The notes under the pieces are model-generated. The model ran no database searches. It saw nothing but the letters and a program-made list of their open reading frames with translations, and was not told where the DNA came from. Made by a program: the position numbers and the translations under genes. Shown piece by piece: positions 54,214-61,463 of a DNA stretch of 64,000 nt (position 1 is its first letter; the number at the start of each line of letters is the position of its first letter). The stretch lies in the NCBI RefSeq assembly GCF_002160755.1, contig NZ_NFLE01000021.1:1-64000 (forward strand), in the 5' to 3' direction. Source of the DNA: Lachnoclostridium sp. An14. GTDB taxonomy: Bacteria; Bacillota; Clostridia; Lachnospirales; Lachnospiraceae.

Positions 54214-55674
54214 ATGAACGAAAGAAATCTGACACTGTTGACCGATCTCTATGAGCTGACCATGATGCAGGGCTATTTTAAAGAGGAAAATGCCAATGAG
54301 ACCGTAATTTTCGACGCCTTCTACCGCACGAACCCCGATGGAAACGGCTACGCCGTCTGCGCCGGCTTAGAGCAGGTGATCGAGTACATCGAAAACCTCC
54401 ACTTTACCCAGGCGGACACGGACTATCTGCGCTCCACCGGTATGTTTCAGGAGGATTTTCTGGACTACCTGCTTCATTTTAAATTCTCCGGCGACATCTA
54501 CGCCATCCCGGAGGGCACGGTGGTGTTCCCCAGAGAGCCTCTGGTAAAGGTCATCGCCCCCATTATGGAGGCCCAGCTCATCGAAACCGCCCTGCTAAAC
54601 ATCATCAACCATCAGAGCCTCATCGCTACCAAGGCCGCCAGGGTTGTCTACGCCGCGGAGGGAGACGGAGTCATGGAGTTCGGCCTGCGCCGCGCCCAGG
54701 GCCCGGATGCCGGCATCTACGGCGCCAGGGCCGCCATGATCGCCGGCTGCGTCGGCACCTCCAACGTGCTGGCCGGCCAGATGTTTGACGTTCCCGTAAA
54801 AGGCACCCACGCCCACAGCTGGATCATGAGCTTTCCCGACGAGCTCACCGCCTTCCGCACCTACGCCCGGATGTACCCCAACGCCTGCATCCTGCTGGTG
54901 GACACCTACGACACCTTAAAATCCGGTATTCCCAACGCCATCCAGGTGTTTACGGAAATGCGGGAGGCCGGCATCCCCCTGACCTTCTACGGTATCCGCC
55001 TGGACAGCGGCGACTTAGCCTACCTTTCCAAAAAGGCAAAGCGGATGTTAGACCAGGCCGGGTTCCCCGACGCTGTGATTTCTGCCTCCAATGACCTGGA
55101 CGAGCACCTGATCGCCAGCCTGAAACTCCAGGGGGCGACCATCAACTCCTGGGGCGTGGGCACCAACCTGATCACCTCCAAGGACTCCCCGTCCTTCGGC
55201 GGCGTGTACAAGCTGGCGGCCATCCGGGACAAAGAAAGCGGGACATTTATCCCCAAGATCAAGCTCTCCGAAAACGCGGAAAAGATCACCAACCCCGGGG
55301 ACAAGACCATCTACCGGATTTACGAAAAGGATACGGGGAAAATTGTGGCGGATCTGATCTGTCTCACCCACGAAACATTTGATTCTCACAACTCCCTGCT
55401 GCTCTTTGACCCCATTGAAACCTGGAAAAAGACGCTGCTGGCTCCTGACACCTACGAGCTGCGGGAGCTGCTGGTGCCCGTATTTAAAAACGGAACCTGC
55501 GTCTACCACTCTCCCAAGGTTATGGACATCCGGGCCTACTGCCAGAAGGAGTTAGATACCCTGTGGGAGGAGTCCCGCCGTCTGGTGAACCCCCACGAGG
55601 TGCACGTGGACCTTTCCAACGAGCTGTGGCATATGAAGAACCAGCTGCTGGACTCCTATCATTACGGCGGCTGA
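54214..55674 (+). CDS. pncB: Nicotinate phosphoribosyltransferase
   Basis: 486 residues. Begins LTDLYELTMMQGYF, with FGLRRAQGPDAG (about 152-163), KGTHAHSWIMSF (about 196-207, His that is phosphorylated in the family) and GIRLDSGDLAYLSKKAK. It makes nicotinate mononucleotide for NAD salvage. GAGGAGG lies before the ATG. Confidence 0.95.
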   Translation: MNERNLTLLTDLYELTMMQGYFKEENANETVIFDAFYRTNPDGNGYAVCAGLEQVIEYIENLHFTQADTDYLRSTGMFQEDFLDYLLHFKFSGDIYAIPEGTVVFPREPLVKVIAPIMEAQLIETALLNIINHQSLIATKAARVVYAAEGDGVMEFGLRRAQGPDAGIYGARAAMIAGCVGTSNVLAGQMFDVPVKGTHAHSWIMSFPDELTAFRTYARMYPNACILLVDTYDTLKSGIPNAIQVFTEMREAGIPLTFYGIRLDSGDLAYLSKKAKRMLDQAGFPDAVISASNDLDEHLIASLKLQGATINSWGVGTNLITSKDSPSFGGVYKLAAIRDKESGTFIPKIKLSENAEKITNPGDKTIYRIYEKDTGKIVADLICLTHETFDSHNSLLLFDPIETWKKTLLAPDTYELRELLVPVFKNGTCVYHSPKVMDIRAYCQKELDTLWEESRRLVNPHEVHVDLSNELWHMKNQLLDSYHYGG

Positions 55675-56143
55675 GGCCGGACGGGAGGGCGATGAGCGGC
55701 GGAGACCTTGGCTGCGGACGGACGGCTGAGGCGCCGGACGCGGGACGAGCGGCAGACGCGACAGACGCGCCGGACGCGGGACGGGCGGCCGATGTACCGG
55801 ACGGCGGGAGGATCGGTGGATGCCCCCGGACGCGGGACGGCAGATACGCCGGGCAACTGGACGATTGACAAATGCTCCCGGCCGTGAAACAGGCGTCCAA
55901 CGGGCATTTTGAATATTCACGATTTATTCATAATCTTTTCATAACTTCGCTATACTATCTTCACAATTCCTGGGTATAGTAAAGACAGTAGCAAGAGCAA
56001 TGCGAATGACTACACAAATAACTTTTTCATAATTGCCGGCGCCCCTTCTGGGGTAGCCGGCTCCTCCCTTTTTCCGGGACTTTTTTCACCGCGGGCCCGT
56101 TTCCTCCATATACTAGGTTAGAATCTGTTATGGAGGTGCCTTT
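55675..56143. other. Intergenic region with GC-rich direct repeats
   Basis: A 13-base sequence CGGACGCGGGACG occurs exactly at 55735, 55771 and 55827 in a very GC-rich stretch after pncB. At 56037-56063 a GCCGGC-GCCCC-TTCT-GGGG-TA-GCCGGC hairpin followed by a T-rich stretch may be a terminator. ATATACTAGG-type sequences at 56108-56120 may belong to the promoter of the next gene. No real ORF. Confidence 0.5.
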
Positions 56144-56638
56144 ATGGCTACATTCTTCCCAATCACCGGGACCGTTACCCAGATCGAACCGATGCAGTCC
56201 TCCGCCAATAACTGGTGCGGCTGCTCTCTCATGATCTCCATATCCACGGACTACCAGGGCATGGTAAACCTCGTAGTCACCCCCTACACATACATTTTCA
56301 ATCAGGAGGCGCTCCAGCCCGGCGATTCCATCACCGCCTTTTACGATGCCTCCGCCCCCGCTCCTTTGATCTTTCCGCCCCAGTACCGGGTGGTTGCCAT
56401 TGTAAAGAACATGGACGGGCGTATGATGGATTTCAGCTACTACGATGAGAATCTGGTGAACTTCGCCGGCACCCTGCAGCTGGCCCCCACGGACAACACG
56501 GTAATTGCCTACCCCAACGGCCAGACCTTCCCCGGATCCCCGGCCAACCACTATCTGTTAGTCATCTATTCCACCAGCACCAGAAGCATCCCCGCGCTGA
56601 CGGAACCCAGCTCCATCACCGTATTCTGCTGTGCATAA
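56144..56638 (+). CDS. Hypothetical protein
   Basis: 164 residues with TATGGAGGTGCC before the ATG. Compact, beta-rich, no signal peptide, with Cys pairs at WCGC (about 25-28) and VFCCA at the very end. The strand pattern (FFPITGTVTQIEP, GDSITAFYD, QYRVVAIVKN) suggests a small beta-barrel. I do not recognise the family. Confidence 0.6.
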   Translation: MATFFPITGTVTQIEPMQSSANNWCGCSLMISISTDYQGMVNLVVTPYTYIFNQEALQPGDSITAFYDASAPAPLIFPPQYRVVAIVKNMDGRMMDFSYYDENLVNFAGTLQLAPTDNTVIAYPNGQTFPGSPANHYLLVIYSTSTRSIPALTEPSSITVFCCA

Positions 56639-56848
56639 CACGGCCCTTTCCTGCGCATAAGATATAAAAACGCAGGCGGAACACCGGGACGGCAGGAGAA
56701 AGGCCGCCGTTTCCCACGGGAGGGGCGGCGGATTTCCCCTGCCGTCCGCCCATTCCCCATTTGATTTTCCCTCTCGTTTGCACTATACTGGAGACACAAA
56801 ACAGACATGACCGCTAACGCGGTTATCACGAATCAGAAAGGCCTTTAT

Positions 56849-57754
56849 ATGATACAAAAATTCCTTCAGATGACTGCCTGGCCCATGACGCCGCCAAGGC
56901 CCTACTCCCCGTTCCACATCCTGCTCAGCCTGGCAGGCATCGGGTTTGCCCTGTGCCTGTCCCTGTTTCTTGCCAGAAATCCGGCGCCCATTTCCAAAAA
57001 TCAGAGCCGGTGGGGGCGCAAATCCCAGGGGCCAGACAGCATCCCCGCCTCAGACCGCAGAGAGGGACGGGCCCTGCGGCGGCTGTTTTTCTGCGGGATA
57101 TTCCTGGCGGTGAGCGAGGTCTACAAACAGCTCTTTCTCACCCTGGTGGTGCATCCCGGCGTCTACGACTGGTGGTATTTCCCCTTTCAGCTCTGCAGCG
57201 TCCCCATGTACCTCTGCCTGCTGCTGCCTCTCCTGCCGGAGCGGGGACGGCAGATCACCTGCACCTTTCTCCAGGATTTCAGCCTTTTAGGGGGCTTTCT
57301 GGCCCTGGCGGAGCCCAGCGGGCTGATGCACCCCTATATCACCCTGACCCTTCACGGCTTTTTCTGGCACTTTACATTGATCTTCATCGGGGCCACCTGC
57401 TCTCTCTCCGGTCTCTCCCTGCGGAAACCGGCGGGATTTCTCTCCAGTCTTCCCCTGTTTCTCGGCTGCTGCCTCGCGGCTCTGGCCATCAACTGGGCTG
57501 CCGGCCCGGAAACCAACATCGCCATGTTCTACCTTTCCCCCTACTATCCCTCCCAGCAGGTCGTTTTCCACCAGATCGCCCTGGCTGTGGGGATTTTCTG
57601 GGGAAACGTGATCTATGTGGCCGCGGCGGCTCTGGGCGGGTTTGTGATCCACACAGGGCTGTGGATGGTTTACAGAGGGAGGAAAAACGGGCGCAGGAAA
57701 CATTTTTCCGGAGGAACGGATGAACAGAAGGTTTCCGGCCAATCCGTTTCCTGA
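56849..57754 (+). CDS. TIGR02206 / YwaF-like membrane protein
   Basis: 301 residues from the ATG at 56849 (GAAAGG upstream). About seven membrane helices; a YDWWYFPFQLCSVPMYLCLLLPL segment and HPYITLTLHGFFWHFTLIF (both cited in part) are typical of the YwaF/TMEM164-like family. Function unknown. A charged C-terminal tail follows the last helix. Confidence 0.72.
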   Translation: MIQKFLQMTAWPMTPPRPYSPFHILLSLAGIGFALCLSLFLARNPAPISKNQSRWGRKSQGPDSIPASDRREGRALRRLFFCGIFLAVSEVYKQLFLTLVVHPGVYDWWYFPFQLCSVPMYLCLLLPLLPERGRQITCTFLQDFSLLGGFLALAEPSGLMHPYITLTLHGFFWHFTLIFIGATCSLSGLSLRKPAGFLSSLPLFLGCCLAALAINWAAGPETNIAMFYLSPYYPSQQVVFHQIALAVGIFWGNVIYVAAAALGGFVIHTGLWMVYRGRKNGRRKHFSGGTDEQKVSGQSVS

Positions 57755-57823
57755 TCAAAAATGCCGCGGCAGACGGAATTTTCTCATGTTTCCTGTTTCT
57801 CTCACAGACGGACATTGTTACGG

Positions 57824-57953
57824 CAGGAAAATGTGCCCTGCGGCGCACATCCCCGCCGAAACGCTGCTGCTCCAGCAGCCATCTTTCTCCGCGCGGAATG
57901 CGTATTCGCCGGAAACTTTTATATCTGGGAAACGCAGTTTCCCATGACGCAAA
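57824..57953 (+). repeat. Multi-hairpin repeat, copy 11
   Basis: ATGTGCC...GGCGCACAT, a diverged second block, CTGCTGCTCCAGCAGC, TCCGCGCGGAATGCG, and the last hairpin core GGGAAAC-GCA-GTTTCCC. Ends at the U-tract of the terminator at 57954. Confidence 0.78.
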
Positions 57954-57990
57954 AAAACCGGAGAACCTCTTTTCAAGATTCTCCGGTTTC
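57954..57990 (-). terminator. Minus-strand terminator at the chromosomal side of the element
   Basis: AAACCGGAGAA/TTCTCCGGTTT, 11-base perfect stem, with TTTTTTT following on the minus strand. The transcript it ends would come from the element side (above 58000), perhaps a host gene end displaced by the insertion. Confidence 0.8.
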
Positions 57991-58114
57991 CACTCAGAGC
58001 TGCTGACGGGAATCGGACTCCTCGCAACTCCCAAGAACCCAATAAAATCAAGGAGGAACGCACGCTGTCTACCTTGTGTCTACGGGCTGTCTACATACTA
58101 GCATTGTGCGAAAA

Positions 58115-58162
58115 GGTTGTCAAGAGGTCTGCGGAGCAGATGCATCTTGCCTCTTGACAACC
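58115..58162. repeat. 13-base inverted repeat near the left end of the element
   Basis: GGTTGTCAAGAGG (58115-58127) and CCTCTTGACAACC (58150-58162) are perfect complements. A second hairpin, GAGGTTGA(G)AGGAA / TTCCT(T)TCAACCTC, lies at 58200-58236, just after the cargo gene stop. Either may act as a terminator; the first may also belong to the element end. Confidence 0.65.
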
Positions 58163-58267
58163 GGTAGTTGTGGGAGAGATATTCCCATAATTTGGTAAGA
58201 GGTTGAGAGGAAACAGAATGTTCCTTTCAACCTCTTGATTATGTTATTGTGACCAGCGGGCGATAGG

Positions 58268-59044
58268 TTACTGAACCCATACTCCATCTGCATTAATGGT
58301 ATAGCCATCAATAGTGGTGTTGGTTACCATATATCCATCTGCTCCCATATAATACCAAAGTCCAGAGTACGGGGACTGCCACCAACTATTGGTTAAATAG
58401 GAGCCATCCTTAAACTGAATCCACCAGCCGGTTTCATTGGAGGCCCAGTCACCGGTGTCCTGTGTAGAGGTGGTGGTATTGGAGGTATCAGAGGTGGCGG
58501 CTCCGTCTGCATAAACTACATACTCGGCAAACTCTCCCATGTCTGCGGCAGTCTTACCCTCTGGCAGTTTGCAAATATATACAAAGGACATAACATCATA
58601 GTCACCCCCGGTTTTAACCACATAGGAAATCTGACCTAGACTATTATACATCTCTCTGTATCTTTTCGCATTACGCAGTTGTTCTTCTTCATCATCACTA
58701 ACAAAATACAGCTTACGATAATTTATATAGAATTCAACATCATCGTAGGTACACTCTCTCAATTTGTCCCCAAAATCATAGTACATAACAATCTCATCAA
58801 AAGATTTCGTACTATCCACAGGAGTAAAATCATCTTTAGTAACTGTATCACTTCCATCTACAATAGCAAGATAAAATATATTGGATCCATCATCCATTGG
58901 CGCTACCTGTTGTAATACCTGTCCATACAGTTTCAAACGGTTTCCATCTTCTGCATAGTCAGCCGCAAAGGAAGTTATAGCCGTGGTAAACAGCATTACT
59001 GAGGCCAGGCCCAAGGTCATTAGTGTTTTCAATGTCTTTTTCAT
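58268..59044 (-). CDS. Secreted protein with wall-binding repeats (element cargo)
   Basis: 258 residues from the ATG at 59044 (AAAGGAGAG upstream). Signal peptide to about 29 (...TTAITSFAAD), a central domain of unknown fold (about 30-185), a Ser/Thr-rich linker and a C-terminal choline-binding/glucan-binding-like repeat unit (WWIQFKDGSYLTNSWWQ, GLWYYMGADGYMV, about 208-245). It probably attaches to the cell surface. Codon and base use differ from the host side. It is read away from the replication genes and has its own leader. Confidence 0.75.
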   Translation of the reverse strand: MKKTLKTLMTLGLASVMLFTTAITSFAADYAEDGNRLKLYGQVLQQVAPMDDGSNIFYLAIVDGSDTVTKDDFTPVDSTKSFDEIVMYYDFGDKLRECTYDDVEFYINYRKLYFVSDDEEEQLRNAKRYREMYNSLGQISYVVKTGGDYDVMSFVYICKLPEGKTAADMGEFAEYVVYADGAATSDTSNTTTSTQDTGDWASNETGWWIQFKDGSYLTNSWWQSPYSGLWYYMGADGYMVTNTTIDGYTINADGVWVQ

Positions 59045-59076
59045 CTCGTTCTCTCCTTTAAACATTTGTATTGGAG

Positions 59077-59121
59077 AAAATTAAAAAGCAAGGTGTCAAG
59101 CCTTACACTTCACACCTTGCT
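59077..59121 (-). terminator. Attenuator-like terminator before the cargo gene
   Basis: AGCAAGGTGT (59112-59121 on the minus strand) pairs with ACACCTTGCT (59087-59096), 10 bases perfect, followed by TTTTTAATTTT. It stands after the promoter at 59311-59339 and 33 bases before the cargo gene start. Confidence 0.8.
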
Positions 59122-59198
59122 GCCTTTTGGATACAACAAAGAAAACTCCTACCCATTTCCATGTTGCTAAATTTAACTCCATAGCTTATAATGGAATG

Positions 59199-59291
59199 GC
59201 ATAGTAGTGGTTGCCACCATTGTGAGAAGTGTTCTGCAAAACACTTTTCACACCTGCCCAGGTGTTACCAGCACTTGGGTAGGTGCTATGC
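59199..59291 (-). ncRNA. Multi-branched structured leader
   Basis: GCATAG (59199-59204) pairs with CTATGC (59286-59291) and encloses three hairpins: GTGG-TTG-CCAC, a 13-base-pair arm at 59221-59252 (TGTGAGAAGTGTT with AAACACTTTTCACA) and CCTGCCCAGGTG/CACTTGGGTAGG at 59253-59283. On the minus strand it follows the promoter and precedes the terminator, as in a cis-acting RNA. An alternative is a single-strand origin of rolling-circle replication. Confidence 0.55.
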
Positions 59292-59310
59292 TTTTTAATT
59301 TTCTAAGCCC

Positions 59311-59339
59311 ATTTTAGCACACTAGGAATAGGTATTCAA
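59311..59339 (-). promoter_or_regulatory. Promoter of the cargo gene leader
   Basis: TTGAAT (59334-59339), 17-base spacer, TAAAAT (59311-59316), about 270 bases before the cargo gene start. Confidence 0.65.
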
Positions 59340-59447
59340 CCATATTTTTCTAAAGTGGTTCTGTCTTATGTGCTATTATGCAACAGAAAATTTTATGCTT
59401 TATGCCCTATTTCGAGAGGATTAGAACTGCCAGCAGACTTTTTGTCC

Positions 59448-59547
59448 CTCCGTATGCCGGACAGACGCCAAGCGGCAGAACCGAGCCTGGAGGCGCCGCG
59501 CCGACGAAAGGCTTGGGGCGTCGCGGCGGATGCGTCGGCATACGGAG
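59448..59547. repeat. Long inverted repeat next to the origin
   Basis: CTCCGTATGCCG (59448-59459) and CGGCATACGGAG (59536-59547) pair over 12 bases. Inside, ACGCC-AAGC pairs with GCTTGGGGCGT with a 2-base bulge, and GGCGCCGCGCC forms a further arm. The cruciform stands directly before the origin stem-loop, and could be a Rep-binding or single-strand-origin structure. Confidence 0.75.
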
Positions 59548-59549
59548 AC

Positions 59550-59579
59550 CAAGTCCGGGCTAGTATTACCCCGGACTTG
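59550..59579 (+). other. Rolling-circle origin: stem-loop with TAGTATTAC
   Basis: CAAGTCCGGG (59550-59559) and CCCGGACTTG (59570-59579) form a 10-base perfect stem, and the 10-base loop CTAGTATTAC contains TAGTATTAC (59561-59569). This fits the NANTATTAC nonanucleotide cut by Rep in circoviruses, geminiviruses and other CRESS-DNA viruses, between the seventh and eighth base (TAGTATT/AC). Position on the same element as a CRESS-type Rep makes a functional origin likely. Confidence 0.88.
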
Positions 59580-59768
59580 TGTTGCAAGTGACAAATGCCC
59601 GCAATCCCTTTATTTACCTATAGTTTCGTGGCACATATATTTTGTGACAGATAACAGGTCTGTGTCTTTATAGAATCTCACTTCACCATTGAAGTCCATT
59701 CGGAAAATGGCACTACTGTTAGGATATAATACTCTCAAAATAAAAACAGGAAGGGAGTTGAATCCTTT

Positions 59769-60302
59769 ATGACAAAAGGTCAACAGAATGTAAATCCGCT
59801 GGGAGGCACGACTTATAGTACCGGCTCGGCAAACAAAAATTTTTTTGAGTATATATATAACTCTTATACTGACAGCAACAGTGGCTCTGATAACAAAATG
59901 ACTTACAAATGTGTGGCGTTTTTCACCCGCTCTAAGGTAACCACAGTACATGACCATCTTTCTTCAAACTATAAAGGTGTGAGAAACATAAAGCTGACCA
60001 CATGCTTACGGTTCTGCAACTTTTTGCACATCTCTTTGGAAAAGGTATTAACCGGCACGACTACCCGCCGCATATTTAACGGTAGGAATACCAGATTTCA
60101 GTTTTATAATGTTGACAGAAATATGCAAGATGTGCAAAAAGAACTTCGCAATATTAAATGCACTAAGGAGGTTTGCAGGCAAATAGGAATTCCCAAATCT
60201 ACCTTGAGACGCCTGCAAAACAAACCAGAAAGTATTACATTATGTAATTTTCTCAGATTATGTAATTATCAAAAAAAGAGCATTGACCAAATACTTACAT
60301 GA
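59769..60302 (+). CDS. XRE-like helix-turn-helix regulator
   Basis: 177 residues, GGAAGGGAG before the ATG. The C-terminal part (VCRQIGIPKSTLRRLQNKPESITLCNFLRLC, about 134-165, cited in pieces) follows the XRE pattern of a recognition helix then a second helix, ending SIDQIL. The middle part (TTCLRFCNFLHISLEKVL) looks like the end of a second such domain. Probably controls replication or excision of the element. A strong terminator follows at 60309, so it is separately transcribed from the downstream genes. Confidence 0.65.
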   Translation: MTKGQQNVNPLGGTTYSTGSANKNFFEYIYNSYTDSNSGSDNKMTYKCVAFFTRSKVTTVHDHLSSNYKGVRNIKLTTCLRFCNFLHISLEKVLTGTTTRRIFNGRNTRFQFYNVDRNMQDVQKELRNIKCTKEVCRQIGIPKSTLRRLQNKPESITLCNFLRLCNYQKKSIDQILT

Positions 60303-60308
60303 TTTTCC

Positions 60309-60343
60309 AAAAGCCGATAGCCCTAAACGCTATCGGCTTTTTT
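60309..60343 (+). terminator. Terminator after the XRE-like gene
   Basis: AAAAGCCGATAGC/GCTATCGGCTTTTTT with a 7-base loop, directly after the stop at 60302. Confidence 0.92.
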
Positions 60344-60406
60344 CGACATGTGGTCTCTTTCCTAATGTATGATTTTTGTAAATTTAAAAGAAAGGAGAGC
60401 GATATC

Positions 60407-60820
60407 ATGGAAATGATGAGCGTAAGAGATTTGGCATTGAGTTTAAACAATGTCAATCCATCGGATGTGGAAGACGGCTATTCTTCTTGCATACGAGCCG
60501 GTCTTCAAAAAGATTTCAAGACTAAGGCAATCATTGGCTACACCTACTATTGCAAAGCCAGAAATTATAAGACCTATGCAATAAAGGTGCCTGCGAATGA
60601 TGAGAACAAAGTTACTTTTGAAGACATTCAGAATCGGCTTCGTACAAAAGAGTCGGTGCTGTTGATTCCCCACAATATCGATATAAATGCATATGCATTT
60701 TTGCCTGAGCCAGAGAATCTCCGTGAAGGCGTATCTTTAAAAGCCGATTCTGTAAAAGTTGCCGATAGTATGACATCCAAAAAAGCAATCGAAGATGATG
60801 ACGAAATCATTGATTTTTAA
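60407..60820 (+). CDS. Small protein with SSB-like acidic tail
   Basis: 137 residues from the ATG at 60407 (AAAGGAGAG upstream); the frame to 60299 crosses the terminator and is rejected. The body is beta-rich (TKAIIGYTYYCKARNYKTYAI). The end, KKAIEDDDEIIDF, is an acidic stretch closing with Phe, like the DDDIPF tip by which single-stranded-DNA-binding proteins recruit partners. Since the element replicates through single strands by inference, this may be its ssDNA-binding protein; no OB-fold signature can be proved by eye. Confidence 0.55.
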   Translation: MEMMSVRDLALSLNNVNPSDVEDGYSSCIRAGLQKDFKTKAIIGYTYYCKARNYKTYAIKVPANDENKVTFEDIQNRLRTKESVLLIPHNIDINAYAFLPEPENLREGVSLKADSVKVADSMTSKKAIEDDDEIIDF

Positions 60821-60830
60821 GTAACTCGAT

Positions 60831-60856
60831 TAAGAGGGCAGGTCTCCCTGCCCTCT
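60831..60856 (+). promoter_or_regulatory. Intercistronic hairpin
   Basis: AGAGGGCAGG-(TCT)-CCTGCCCTCT-type perfect stem between the SSB-tailed gene and the next one, just before the AAAGGAG site. No long T-run follows. It may be an mRNA processing site, a partial terminator or an element structure. Confidence 0.6.
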
Positions 60857-60876
60857 CTTACGAAAGGAGCAATATT

Positions 60877-61452
60877 ATGCTAGACAATCAAAAAAAGAAT
60901 ATTTTCAATGAGATAAAAGATACTATGGAGAATCAATACAATATCAAGATTGATGCCGAGACAATCAAAGAGACAGTAAAGAGCGGCATCCATTGTGTGG
61001 GGGACTTTATCAAAAACAGCTACCGCATGTTCGAGGAACGGTATCAAGAAGAAACCAAGTCCCGGATACAGCAGAACAATGAGTTTTATCTGGGTCAAGT
61101 AGCAAGACAGATTTGTATGGAGTTATCCTATTTCTGGCCGGAGCAGTATTATCTGCTAAAGCAGTTTTCTGTCTCTCCCACAGGAGTTTCATGTCTGACG
61201 GTGAAGTGCATTACAAATAATATGATAACCATTGCTTTACCCAAATATAGCTGGAATACGGCCTACAGCGCCGGAGCGCTACAGATGCTGGTACGGAGAC
61301 TAAATGGTACGCTCCCTGCTTTCATCCAGGCATACAGTGCCCTATATGGTCAGCAATACTTTTTACAATACTTCCCTCACATGATAAACTTGCAGTTCCT
61401 TTCCGCTACGGATACCGGTGCGGAAATCGAACTTAGTATAAAATACATATAA
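60877..61452 (+). CDS. Unknown protein directly before Rep
   Basis: 191 residues, AAAGGAG before the ATG. N-terminal third charged and helical (MLDNQKKNIFNEIKD...), then a more hydrophobic, Tyr-rich part (YFWPEQYYLLKQF, LPAFIQAYSALYGQQYFLQYF). No family recognised. It ends 11 bases before rep, so is translated from the same message, and may be a replication partner or a structural protein. Confidence 0.55.
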   Translation: MLDNQKKNIFNEIKDTMENQYNIKIDAETIKETVKSGIHCVGDFIKNSYRMFEERYQEETKSRIQQNNEFYLGQVARQICMELSYFWPEQYYLLKQFSVSPTGVSCLTVKCITNNMITIALPKYSWNTAYSAGALQMLVRRLNGTLPAFIQAYSALYGQQYFLQYFPHMINLQFLSATDTGAEIELSIKYI

Positions 61453-61463
61453 GTGAGGTAATT

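Noticed and set aside
57999-58040. tRNA 3' end as integration site
   Set aside because: A minus-strand GATTCCCGTC-like sequence resembles a T-arm, but the stem does not pair and no rest of a tRNA is visible.
60299-60406. N-terminal extension of the SSB-tailed protein
   Set aside because: It runs through a strong terminator; the ATG at 60407 has a good ribosome binding site.
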